64,000 nucleotides of DNA, taken from assembly GCA_038501625.1 (NCBI GenBank), contig JAZAYU010000257.1:558001-622000 (forward strand). The letters are read 5' to 3'. The number at the start of each line of letters is the position of its first letter. Position 1 is the stretch's first letter. Position numbers and translations under genes: made by a program. Shown one piece after another: positions 46,476-59,100 of this stretch. The notes under the pieces were generated by a model, which made no database searches, was not told where the DNA came from, and saw nothing but the letters and a program-made list of their open reading frames with translations. The stretch comes from Corbicula japonica. Its lineage: Eukaryota; Mollusca; Bivalvia; Venerida; Cyrenidae.

Positions 46476-49195
46476 CAGAAGGTACTGTACCCAAAAATAA
46501 TCATCGTTCTAAAAGACCGTTAAGAGCCGAATTGGAAAACAAAACACTGGTACAATTGAACATACGGGAAACATTTTACAGCCGTGAATATTCAAAAGGG
46601 GGAATGACTCGCGATTTAGTCTAACGGGTGTTGTCGTATTTGTTCATCGATGCTGATCATGATAATGCTGATTTTATTGTACAGAAGACGTGCAAACTTG
46701 AGCAGTTTGGAACATGCTTTGACTTAAGTATCAAACTACTTAACTACAACTTTGCACTAACAATTAATATTGTCTACGTCATTCAAAAATATGTACCAGG
46801 GTTTCTTTTATTAAAATAACTAAATTTATATGATGCATCGTCATCAGTTCATTGTGTATACGTGTTATATTGAATGAATAACTTATAAAAATGATAACTT
46901 ACACGCGGTGCAGTCATGGATTATATCAAACATCACGTTTCAATAATCTTAGGTTATCGTACCATGAACCATGAACGATGTTTACAACCTTACACTTAAT
47001 CATACGTCACGAGACAGTACAGGTAAGTGATGCACTGTGACTGTAGTGATGTTTGACTGCCCTGTATTAATTTCATTTCATGAAGACAGTCACTGTGTTG
47101 TCTACGGACAGACGGGCAGACATAAAAAAAACAGACCGAGACGGTCCATAAGGTTCTATTTATGAGGGCATGCATTCGTATAAATTTCATTGACACCATC
47201 TAAGATTCAAATACAAGGTTCAGCTTTTGGTGGACATTTCCATACATAAAATAGCTATGATAAAACATTTTAAACGATTGCGATACAAGCTAATTCACTT
47301 ACACTGGGCTCAAGCTGAATAATTTACATCGTTTAGTACGACTGAAGTTAATATTCGACATTGACTTGAAACTGGGTTAAAAACAAGGAAGTATACTTTT
47401 ATTGGTAAAATATATTAATGAAACTCATTAGATATTTGAATTACGTTTACGTCAATTCAGTGTTATATTACATTTGTGTCGCCTTAGTATAATAACGATA
47501 TGATTATCTTATTCATATCTTAATGGTATTTACAAAATTTTTTGCACTAAGGTGTACTTCTTTCTTGAAAATTACTACAAAAGACTGTTACGTAAATACT
47601 GACGCATTTAATATGACGATTGCACATAATGAGTGTTTATTTCCTTAGTATTATCAAGAGGGCTTATGATGCAATTTCATGCGTAAAGGCATATTTTTCT
47701 TAACGCGGATCTATTGCACCAATTCTATTGCACACGCTTTGAGGATCCAATCCGATCCATGCGCCAATGTTAGGAAGACCAATGATTGTACCCGTACACG
47801 TTTGTTTATACTGCAAACTGATGTTTTTTCAACAACTTGATTCAAGTTAACCACTTAGATAATCTAGATATTTGAACGACTTTTTGTTATTATTTGCCTA
47901 TCGCTAAAGAATCACATCTCTTAAAACAGAAATTAAATCTTATTTGTTCTGAAAATAATCGGAGTGGTCGACCTTTGACTTAAACCCCGCCTGTTTGTAT
48001 GGGTAAGTTGAGGTCGTCACCACACCTGTAGAATAATCAAAGTACATCGTAGGTGTAAAATAATTATAATAATATGTCATTGAGTGCTACGACTCGTCGA
48101 TTTTATTATATTATGGATTCATCTAGAATAAATGTCTATCATTTTGCGTTTGCTTTAGATAATGCTGGCGGTTGTGCCGATCTTAGTGTCACAAAGCCAC
48201 ATGGCAAAAGGCGTTTTATTGAAAGGTAAAATCCTAGAATTCCAGAACACATATCTCGGCAGAATACGGTTCGGGTTGATTTTATTTGTTCTATAACCTT
48301 GGATGAGTAAATAAAATATGTTGTGGTAACTTAGGATCGACATCGGATGCCATAGAACGAGCAAACATTACACACTTGTATTTATTTTTGGGTCAAAGTT
48401 ACGCCCCCGCCTTCGCATCAACCATGTGAGAAGTCACTTTTTATTCCCAATATTTTGTTTGTTATCGTTGTTGTGGTATGATACAAAAATCATTAGACAA
48501 ATATTTATTAATGCATCAAACTTACGCCGCCACCTCTTTTTCAAACACAAGAAAGATGTATCACTGTTCCCGTTGATAGGTGGTGAATTGATTTTTGACT
48601 GTCTGCCTTCAATGGATGCTTATTTGGCTGCTGACCTTCAGTTTGTTTAAAAAAAAAGACCAATGGTGCCCCCTCTAGAGTGGCTTTATTTGAAGTCCGG
48701 GTAGCCAACTAGTTAGAGCCAACTACCGAGCGTAAGCTAGTCGAATAGCATCTTTACATGAAAGATTCCGTCTTGAGGACTTGGATCCTCATCCGTTATG
48801 GTGCGAAAAGATGAATAATAAGTCAATTGATAATTAAACATCTTGTATTTATGGAGGGCAAATGTGTTTTCTTCTTTAATTCGAAATAATGTTTGGTCAT
48901 GTATCAATAAATAAATAGTTTTAAATATACAACATTTTACCCCATGACATCAGTAACTATTGGGCGACTTTTATTTTGGAATTGTATATACTTATAGAAG
49001 TATAAATAAACAAGTCTCATGTTTAACTATATAATGATTAATACTTTTAAACAGATTGTTTTAACCCATTGTAACTGGTGTATTTGCTATAGTTCCATGT
49101 AAATATTTGATTAACTCAATACCTGTAACTGATCAAGTTTTTGACAACGTGTTTTTTTTTGGTTTTAAATAAGACACATTATTTCCGAGGTGTGT
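46476..49195. other. Block B anchor, no gene seen
   Basis: Colinear with 19,200-24,215 of block A apart from the transposon at 21,674. No coding sequence recognised. It ends at the left edge of the satellite complex. Confidence 0.5.
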
Positions 49196-49199
49196 GAAG

Positions 49200-50395
49200 T
49201 TGGCAATGAGTAATGAGTAGGGTATTGAATATTCAATATCCAGCTGAAATTGAATCCACAGCCAGCAGTGAGTTGGGTATTCGCTTAACACACACAGCGA
49301 ATACCCTAATAAGATCGAATCCACAGCCAGCTGTGAGTTGGGTATTCGTTCTACACTGACAGCGAATACCCTAATGAGATCGAATCCACTGCCAGCAGTG
49401 AGTTGGGAATTCGCTTTACACAAACAGCGAATACCCTAATGAGATCGAATCCACAGCCAGCTGTGAGTTGGATATTCGTTCTACACTGACAGCAAATACC
49501 CTAATGAGATCGAATCCACAGCCAGCTGTAAGTTGGGTATTCGTTCTACACTGACAGCGAATACCCTAATGAGATCGAATCCACACCCAGCAATGAGTTG
49601 GGTATTCGCTTTACACACACAGCGAATACCCTAATGAGATCGAATCCACTGCCAGCAGTGAGTTGGGTATTCGCTTTACACATTCAGCGAATACCCTAAT
49701 GAGATCGAATTCACAGCCAGCTGTGAGTTGGGAATTCTTTCACACACACAGCGAGTACCCTAATGAAATCGAATCCACAGCCAGCTGTGAGTTGGGTATC
49801 CGTTCTACACTGACAGCGAATACCCTAATGAGATCGAATCCACTGCCAGCAGTGAGTTTGGTATTCGCTTTACACACACAGCGAATACCCTAATTAGATC
49901 GAATCGACAGCCAGCTGTGAGTTGGGTATTCGTTCTACACTGACAGCGAATACCCTAATGAGATCGAATCCACAGCCAGCTGTGAGTTGGGTATTCGTTC
50001 TACACTGACAGCGAAAACCCTTATGAGATCGAATCCACAGGCAGCTATGAGTTGGGTATTCGTTCTACACTGACAGAGAATAGCCTAATGAGATCGAATC
50101 CACTGCCAGCTGTGAGTTGGGTATTCGTTCTACACTGACAACGAATACCCTAATGAGAACGAATCCACAGCCAACTGTGAGTTGGGTATTCGTTCTACAA
50201 TGACAGCGAATACCCTAACGAGATCGAATCCTCAGCCAGCTGTGAGTTGGGTATTCGTTCTACACTGACAGTGAATACCCTTATGAGATCGAATCCACTG
50301 CCAGCGGTGAGTTGGGTATTCGCTTTACACAAACAGCGAATACCCTAATGTGGTCGAGTTGGGTATTCGCTTTACACAAACACCAAATACCCTAT
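49200..50395 (+). repeat. 65-bp satellite, left outer array
   Basis: About 18 monomers. The core is GAATACCCTAATGAGATCG followed by AATCCAC, a 14-bp hairpin segment, and GAGTTGGGTATTCG. Two types alternate irregularly: CACTGCCAGCAGTG linked to GCTTTACAC, and CACAGCCAGCTGTG linked to GTTCTACACTGAC. Confidence 0.95.
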
Positions 50396-50789
50396 GGAAG
50401 TGGTCCGGAATAAACTGTGATGGGGTGATCCGGATCTGCCATTTTTTTATGTTGTAGTGTATTTTCACGTCATTTCTTTATTTACTTACTCTTATTTTTA
50501 GTAACTAATTTGTTCCTTTACTCCGAATGGAAGTGACTGTTTTTTTAACCATTTTGAAGGAATATCTTGCTGTTGCTTAAGAAGGGCGAATTTTACTTTG
50601 AAAATTGTTGGTTAACTTTTAGTGACCAGAAATTAACCGGAGTTATTTTTTTGGACTCGGGAAGTTATATCCAGGCGATAACCGGAAGTGATCTGGAATA
50701 GACCATGTTGGGGTGATCCGGAACTACCCATTTTCAGTATTTTTATTGAAATAAACGCAATGAGCAGCAGTGAGTTTGTGCAATGAGTC

Positions 50790-51345
50790 GGGTATTCGCT
50801 TTAAACTCACAGCCAATACCGTAATGAGACCGAATCAACTGACAGCAGTGAGTTGGGTATTCAATTTACACAAAAGGGGAATACCAAAATGAGATCAAAT
50901 CCACTGCCATTAGTGAGTTGGGTATTCGTACTACACTGACAGCGAATACCCTAATGAGATCGAATCCACTGACAGCTGGGAGTTGGGTATTCGTTCTACA
51001 CTGACAGCGAATACCCTAATGAGATCGAATCCACTGCCAGCGGTGAGTTGGGTATTCACTCTAGACATACAGCGAATACCCTAATGAGATCGAATCCACT
51101 GCCAGCGGCGAGTTGAGTATTCGCTTTACACAAACAGCCAATACCCTAAGAAGATCAAATCCACTTCCAACAGTGTGTTGGGTATTCGCTTACACATACA
51201 GCGAATACCCTAATGAGATTGAATCCACTGCCAGCTGTGAGTTGGGTATTCGCTTTAAACAAACAGTGAATACCCTAATGAGATCGAATCTATTGCAAGC
51301 AGTGAGTTCGGTATTCGGTCTTCACAAACAGCGAATACCCTAACA
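50790..51345 (+). repeat. 65-bp satellite, left inner array
   Basis: About 8-9 more diverged monomers in the same orientation as the left outer array. Several are degenerate at the edges. Confidence 0.9.
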
Positions 51346-51557
51346 TTTATCTCTGCATTGACCAATGTACAGCTATGCGATCGTTCTTCAGCTCTGCATT
51401 CGAGAACCGGTTATCTCATTTATGTTTTATGTGTTCTATGGGTATTCATCTCTGCATTCGAACATCGAGAGCTGTGAAATAGACCTTGGGCATTCAATAT
51501 GCAGTTCGACGTTGTATATTCAAAACCAAATCGACATTCGATAATCAATGCAAGTTC

Positions 51558-52340
51558 AAGTGGTCCGGAATAAACTATGATGGGGTGATCCGGAACTACC
51601 ATTTTTATATTGTAATGAATTTGACGTCATTTCTTTATTTACTTACTCGTATTTTTTAGTAACTAATTTACTCCGAATTTAAAAGACTGGTTTTTTAAAG
51701 GGTGATGTGCAGGGTCGAGCAGGTGTACTCAGTTAAATCGTAAACAAATCGATCTATGTAACACTTACGTGTACTTTTCACTAAACTATACATTTCAAAC
51801 CCTCCAGGAGGAAGTTTTCGGTTAATTTTACCATTTTACCGTACCTGAAAACAATCCGCCGAAGAAATCCCTATACAAAAATACATTCTATATTTAGCGA
51901 TCATTCTATATTTAGCTCATCGCTGAGCTTACTATTCATGGTGGCCCAGGCATTTTGAAACAAATGGCGACGTCGATATTCGGCAAGGTACACCGAATGC
52001 GTATGTTGGTTGAAGTGATCACGTGACAATCCCAAAAACCACCGCGGCTTTACGCGGGAAATACAAAAATAGCTAACCTATGCGCGTCGCATAGGATAGG
52101 AAACACAATTTATATATCTTTTTTTAAATAAAATATTGGTTTGAAATATTTCGGGTGTAAATCAATATTTGAGCTTCAAATAATGATATTCAACTGATAA
52201 ATAACCTTTTTCGCAAATCTGTTACATTCATCAATCCTGCACATCTCCCTTTAACCATTTTGAAGGAATATTTTGCAGTTGCTTAAGATGGGCGAATTTT
52301 ACTTTGAAAATTCTTTGTTAACTTTTGTGGACATATCAGA
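51558..52340 (+). repeat. Third copy of satellite spacer, interrupted
   Basis: Sequence matching 50,400-50,620 (GGTCCGGAATAAACTATGAT ... TTACTTTGAAAATTCTTTGT). It is split by the TTAA element at 51,699-52,250. It diverges from the spacer after about 52,325. Confidence 0.8.
51699..52250. mobile_element. TTAA-flanked 552-bp element in the satellite spacer
   Basis: Ends AGGGTGATGTGCAGG / CCTGCACATCTCCCT are inverted repeats inside TTAA (51,695-51,698 and 52,251-52,254). The spacers at about 50,550 and 55,948 show the uninterrupted site. Non-autonomous, piggyBac-type target preference. No coding. Confidence 0.85.
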
Positions 52341-53794
52341 TGACCAGACATGGGATACTCACGTAAATAGAACAACCAAAAAGTAGAAAATCATTGCCTG
52401 TCCCTTAATGTATAAAATCGAAAATTAACACGTTGCTTTTCCAATTGAAGGCGTCTTAACTTCCCTTCCCGTCACTATCGTAACACCCACCATGATTTTA
52501 GAGGTTAATAACAGCAGGTACAGCAAGGTACGTAGCCAGTTTTTTTATGTTGTAAGCCCAAACAAAATGTAAAAGGTTCCAAGGGGCGGTTGCATCCCCG
52601 TCCCCAGAAGCCGGAAACAAATTGAGATTAAAAATAGCGAAATGCGCGTTCCATAGTATTTTCAATGAAAATTGTCAAAGCAAAAAAAATTAAACTATGA
52701 ATTTGATAGACATTTTAAAACTGACTGCCGGCTTAAGACTACCACGAATTGAACGATAAAGCGCTGTGACGTAGTGTCATCATGAAGGGGGCCATATGTT
52801 ATCGTTCAACATGCTATTCTGTGTAATAAATAAAGCGTTACAGCACACAGAATTGGAACATAGGCCTGTATTTACATCTGCGCATAGAAAGTAATCATTT
52901 TTCCCAAAAGGCAAATCAACGCCAAAGACACACTTGATTTGACCAAACGGCTTAAACCCGCTACCTTCCCCACCCTTCCTGTTTTTATTGTATTTATTGG
53001 GACATTGAAAATGTAATTTTCTTGTCCAACTTGAAGGCCCTGGACTACATGGCCTAATAGTAGCTACGCCACTGACTATTACAACTCCCTTTTCCCAAGA
53101 ACAGAACATACTGGATTGCCCTTCCCTCCGATATCCCTCTCGCTTCCAACCATTGAGCAGTTCAATGCAGCTATCTGCTGAAAAACACAAATCACCATAG
53201 CTCTGCATACTTTAATTTTAATCCCTTTAACATAACACCGCTGTATATCGTTTTTTAACTTTTAATCTTTTTTTCTACTAATAGTCTCGGTCTTCGATGC
53301 GAAAGTGTCTATGTCTTACCAGTATCGGTCTTCGACGCGAAAATGTCTATGTCATGTCAGTTTCGGACGGACAGACAGACAGATATGTGCTATTTCGTCC
53401 TATCGCATATTTGCCCAACGTTAACCTGCGAATACGTTTCGAAACATAAACATTTAATTATAATTATATTCAACAAAACCATATTTTTTCACAACTATTT
53501 TAAATCATAACAAATGGGTTACATTTAAATTAGATAAATAGTTAGACCATTTCGTAAGTAAGTAGAACCGCATATAACAGGAAGGCGAATACATGAAGAC
53601 AAAAAAATTGTATGGTTTATAAGTTCGTGTCGGCGGGTCGAAATAACGAAATTGCAAATTTTTCGTGTGTTCGCTTTTCGCCTTTCTGTTAAAACCATCT
53701 GTAAATTCATAAAAGAAAAGGCTACTTACTGATATTCTAAAGCTTGGTGATAAACCAATTTAAAGTTGATCGTTTTGCTTACCTATTCGTTAGT
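52341..53794. other. Centre of the satellite complex, no firm gene
   Basis: A 142-codon open frame on the minus strand at 52,780-53,208 has no recognised domain and ordinary composition. A short local duplication (TCGGTCTTCGA...GCGAAA) is at 53,286-53,366. Nothing else supported. Confidence 0.35.
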
Positions 53795-54315
53795 ATGACG
53801 CCGGCAGAGCTTAAAGAGTTCATGAAGGTTTATAGGGAAATCGTGTCAAAGAATCAAAAACCTTGATCTTTTTCTTTTCATTGTCACCGTGCTTTTGCTG
53901 ATTTCACTCCAAGAGTTCTGGTCTTAGTAAAATCACCGAATACCTACCTTTCCTCTTTCACAATGTCATTACCTACTTAAGTTTTTTTATCTTTGTGTGC
54001 TTTTTCACGCAGCATTGTTGGGTCGATGGTTGGGTTGGAGCTAATTCACCAAGACAACTTGCACTAGTTTGTACATGAGAACCTGTTGGGGCAAGTGTAA
54101 GGTTAGTGCACTCTAAAACCTAGTTTAAACCCCCAGTGAAAATATTGTTTTTGCCACTGACAGTTTCAATGTGATAACCGTTCGTTTTTCCTTGACAGTG
54201 GTTTTACATGTAAAATTGATTATTTGCAAAACCCATGCTCTCTTTTCCTCTCTACTTTACCGCTGCTGGGGAGGCTATGCTTTCTGGGTGTGGCAATTCC
54301 TGATAAGCATGTTAA
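53795..54315 (+). mobile_element. RT element 3' fragment, copy 4
   Basis: Plus-oriented. It starts in the last codons of the RT frame (KEFMKVYREIV at about 53,813-53,845) and runs through the conserved 3' untranslated segment to CAATTCCTGATAAGCATG. It lies in the centre of the satellite complex and is 5'-truncated. Confidence 0.7.
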
Positions 54316-55044
54316 TATATAGCGAGTAATGTCGTCGGCTGGATGTAATGTGTTTAGTGGTAGATCTTAAGTAAATAATATCTACTCCGTTGTAAGTCTC
54401 GCAATAATATTTAGTGTGAAGTAATAAAAACACAAAGTTCACACAGAGTTATAAAATAGTCACAAAGTAAGAAACACTAAGTCACGAAGTTGGCACAGTA
54501 AGCAGTTATTCTAGCTTACAATAAGAAATCAAATTTAGTCACTAAGTTGAAGAGTCACTGAGTTGTTAGTTGTTTATTTTCTTTTTTAACATCTCGCTGC
54601 CGTCCTTATTATACTGTCCGCTCTATTGCTGCGGTGTCTTGATGATATGTCGCCTATATAATAAAAGCAAGTTTTCTCCAGTTCTATCGATATGTTCCAA
54701 TATACTGCTGTTTGACCTGTGATTAAAAAACAAATTGAAAAAAAACAACAAATGTTACAATGACCTAATCCGGATCATCCGAACATAATCTATTGAAACT
54801 TAATCAATTAAGATTTACGGATTTCGCATTATTATGTTTACCCGATCACCTGAACGTGGTAATATCCTCAAGGTATTGGTCAGATTTTAACATGAAATAT
54901 TCCGGATCTGACAAGATCGTGTATTCCGCTCCAACTCTACAAGCATATGTCTTAAATGGTACTTCAGAACACCAATAATGGAAATTCGAATTACATGAAT
55001 TACAGAACACACTGCCATAGTGTATTCCGGACTATCCTCAAAAG
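54316..55044. other. No gene seen; spacer fragment
   Basis: AT-rich. At 54,769-54,796, ATCCGGATCATCCGAACATA resembles one end motif of the satellite spacer. Nothing else recognised. Confidence 0.4.
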
Positions 55045-55720
55045 GTGCGTGTAGACCCAATATCCAACACAATGGTTGCAGTAAATTCGATCTCATTCTG
55101 TTTGTGTATAGCGAATAACAAAGTCACTGCTGGCAGTGAATTCGATCTCATAAGGGTATTCGCTATTTGTGTAAAACGAATACCCAACTCACTGCTGGCA
55201 GTGGATTCAATCTCATTACAGTATTCGTTGTTTGTGTAATGCAAATACCCAACTCACAGCTGGCAGTGGATTCGATCTCATTAGGGTATTCGTTGTTTGT
55301 GTAAAGCGAGTACCCAACTCACTGCTGGCAGTGGATTCGATCTCATTACGGTATTCGCTGTGCGTGTAAAGCGAATACCCAACTCTCTGTTGGCAGTGGA
55401 TTCGATCTCATTAGGGTATTCGCTGTTTGTTTGCAGCGAATACCCAACTCTTTGCTGGCAGTGAATTCGATCTCATTAGGGTATTCGCTGCTTGTTTAAA
55501 GCAAATATCCAACTCACCGCTGGCAGTGAATTCGATCTCATTATGGTATTCGCTGTCAGAGTAGAACGAATACCCAACTCACAGCTGGCAGTGGATTTGA
55601 TATCATTTTGGTATTCCCCTTTTGTGTAAATTGAATAACAAACTCACTGCTGGCAGTAGATTCGGTCACATTACGGTATTGGCTGTGAGTTTTGAGCGAA
55701 TACCCTACTCACTGAACAAA
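55045..55720 (-). repeat. 65-bp satellite, right inner array
   Basis: About 10 monomers in inverted orientation. They are more diverged than the outer array, mirroring the left inner array. Confidence 0.9.
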
Positions 55721-56105
55721 CACACTGCAATGCTGCTCATTGCGTTTATTTCAATAAAATACTAAAAATGGATAGTTCCGGATCACCCCAACATGGTCTA
55801 TTCCGGATCACTTCCGGTTATCGCCTGGAAATAACTTCCAGAGTCCAAAAAAATAAGTCTGAATAATTTCAGGTCACTAAAAGTTAACCAAGAATTTTCA
55901 AAGTAAAATTCGCCTTCTTAAGCAACTGCAAAATATTTATTCGAAATGGTTAAAAAAAACAGTCACTTCCATTCGGAGTAAAGGTACAAATAAGTTACTA
56001 AAAATAAGAGTAAGTAAATAAAGAAATGACGTGAAAATACACTAGATCATAAAAAATGGCAGATCCGGATCACCCTATCATAGTTTATTCCGGACCCCTT
56101 CCATA
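55721..56105 (-). repeat. Satellite spacer, right copy
   Basis: Reverse complement of the left spacer 50,396-50,790, recognisable along its full length with scattered substitutions and small indels. Confidence 0.9.
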
Positions 56106-59100
56106 GGGTATTCGGTGTTTGTGTGAAGCGAATACCCAACTCACAGCTGGCTGTGGATTCGATCTCATTAGGGTATTCGCTGAATGTGTACAGCGAATAC
56201 CCAACTCACTGCTGGCAGTGGATTCGATCTCATTAGGGTATTCGCTGCGTGTGTAAAGCAAATACCCAACTCACAGCTGGCTGTAGATTCGATCTCATTT
56301 GGGTATTCGCTGTCAGTGTAGAACGAATACCCAACTCACAGCTGCCTGTGGATTCGATCTCATTAGGGTATTCGCTGTTTGTGTAAAGCGAATACCCAAC
56401 TCACTGCTGGCAGTGGATTCGATCACATAAGGGTATTCGCTGTCAGTGTAGAACGAATACCCAACTCACAGCTGGCTGTGGAATCGATCTCATTAGGGTA
56501 TTCGCTGAATGTGTAAAGCGAATACCCAACTCACTGCTGGCAGTGGATTCGATCTCATTAGGGTATTCGCTGTCATTGTAGAACGAATACCCAACTCACA
56601 GCTGGCTGCGGATTCGATCTCATTAGGGTATTCGCTGAATGTGTAAAGCGAATACCCAACTCACTGCTGGCATTGGATTCGATCTCATAAGGGTATTCGC
56701 TGTCATTGTAGAACGAATACCCAACTAACAGCTGGCTGAGGATTCGATCTCATTAGGGTATTCGCTGTTAGTGTAGAACGAATACCCAACTCACAGCTGG
56801 CTGTGGATTCGATCTCATTAGGGTATTCGCTGTCATTGTAGAACGAATACCCAACTAACAGCTGGCTGTGGATTCGATCTCATTAGGGTATTCGCTGATT
56901 GTGTAAAGCGAATACCCAACCCACTGCTGGCAGTGGATTTGATCTCATTAGAGCATTCGCTGTGTGTGTAAAGCGAATACCCAACTCACTGCTTGCTGTG
57001 GATTCGATCTCATTAGGGTATTCGCTGTCAGTGTAGAACGAATACCCAACTCACAGCTGGCAGTGGATTCGATCTCATTAGGGTATTCGCTGTCAGTGTA
57101 GAACGAATACCCAACTCACAGCTGGCTGTGGATTCGATCTCATTAGGGTATTCGCTTTACACATTCAGCGAATACCCAACTCACTGCTGGCAGTGGATTT
57201 GATCTCATTAGGGTATTCGCTGTCATTGTAGAACGAATACCCAGCTCACAGCTGGCAATGGATTCGATCTCATTAGGGCATTCGCTGTCAGTGTAGAACG
57301 AATACCCAACTCACAGCTGGCTGTTGATTCGATCTCATTAGGGTATTCGCCGTTTGTGTAAAGCGAATACCCAACTCACAGCTGGCTGTGGATTCGATCT
57401 CATTAGGGTATTCGCTGTTTGTGTAAAGCGAATACCCAACTCCGTGCTGGCAGTGGATTCGTTCTCATTAGGGTATTCGCTGTGCGTGTAAAGCGAATAC
57501 CCAACTCACAGCTGGCTGTGGATTCGATGTCATTAGGGTATTCGCTGTCAGTGTAGAACGAATACCCAACTCACAGCTTGCTGTGGATTCGATCTCATTA
57601 GGGTATTCGCTGTTTGTGTGAAGCGAATACCCAACTCACTGCTGGCAGTGGATTCGATCTCATTAGGGTATTCGCTGTCAGTTAAGAACGAATACCCAAC
57701 TCACAGCTGGCTGTGGATTCGATCTCATTAGGGTATTCGCTCAATGTGGAAAGCGAATACCCAACTCACTGCTGGCAGTGAATTTGATCTCATTAGGGTA
57801 TTCGCTGTCACTGTAGAACGAATACCCAACTCACAGCTGGCTGTGGATTCGATCTCATTAGGGTATTCGCTGAATGTGTAAAGCGAATACCCAACTCACT
57901 GCTGGCAGTGGATTCGATCTCATAAGGGCATTCGCTGTCATTGTAGAACGAATACCCAACTCACAGCTGGCTGTGGATTCGATCTCATTAGGGTATTCGC
58001 TGTCAGTGTAGAACGAATACCCAACTCACAGCTGGCTGTGGATTCGATCTCATTAGGGTATTCGCTGTTTGTGTAAAGCGAATACCCAACTCACAGGTGG
58101 CTGTGGATTCGATCTCATCAGGGTATTCGCTGTTTGTGTAAAGCGAATACCCAACTCCGTGCTGGCAGTGGATTCGATCTCATTAGGGTATTCGCTGTGC
58201 GTGTAAGGCGAATACCAAACTCACAGCTGGCAGTGGATTCAATCTCATTAGGGTATTCGCTGTCAGTGTAAAGCGAGTACCCAACTCAGCGCTGGCAGTG
58301 GATTCGATCTTATAAGGGTATTCGCTGTTTGTGTACAGCGAATATCCAACTCACTGCTGGCTGTAGATTCGATCTCATTAGGGTATTCGCTGTTAGTGTA
58401 GAACGAATACCCAACTCACAGCTGGCTGTGGATTCTATATCATTAGGGTATTCGCTGAATGTGTAAAGCGAATACCCAACTCACTGCTGGCAGTGGATTC
58501 GATCTCATTAGGATATTCGCTGTGTGTGTAAAGCGAATATTCAACTCACAGCTGGCTGTGGATTCGATTTCATTAGGGTATTCGCTGTCAGTGTAGAACG
58601 AATACCCAACTCACAGCTCGCTGTGGATTCGATATCATTAGGGTATTCGCTGTGTGTGTAAAGCGAATACCCAACTCACAGCTGGCTGTGGATTCGATCT
58701 TATTAGGGTATTCGCTGAATGTGTAAAGCGAATACCCAACTCACTGCTGGCAGTGGATTCGATCTCATTAGGGTATTCGCTGTCTTTGTAGAACGAATAC
58801 CCAAATCACAGCTGGCTGTGGATTCGATCTCATTAGGGTATTCGCTGTGTGTGTAAAGCGAATACCCAACTCACTGCTGGCAGTGAATTTGATCTCATTA
58901 GGGTATTCGCTGTCACTGTAGAACGAATACCCAACTCACAGCTGGCTGTGGATTCGATCTCATTAGGGTATTCGCTGAATGTGTAAAGCGAATACCCAAC
59001 TCACTGCTGGCAGTGGATTCGATCTCATAAGGGCATTCGCTGTCATTGTAGAACGAATACCCAACTCACAGCTGGCTGTGGATTCGATCTCATTAGGGTA

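Noticed and set aside
52780..53208. 142-codon minus-strand frame
   Set aside because: No motif, no splice context and no family resemblance; its length alone is not convincing.
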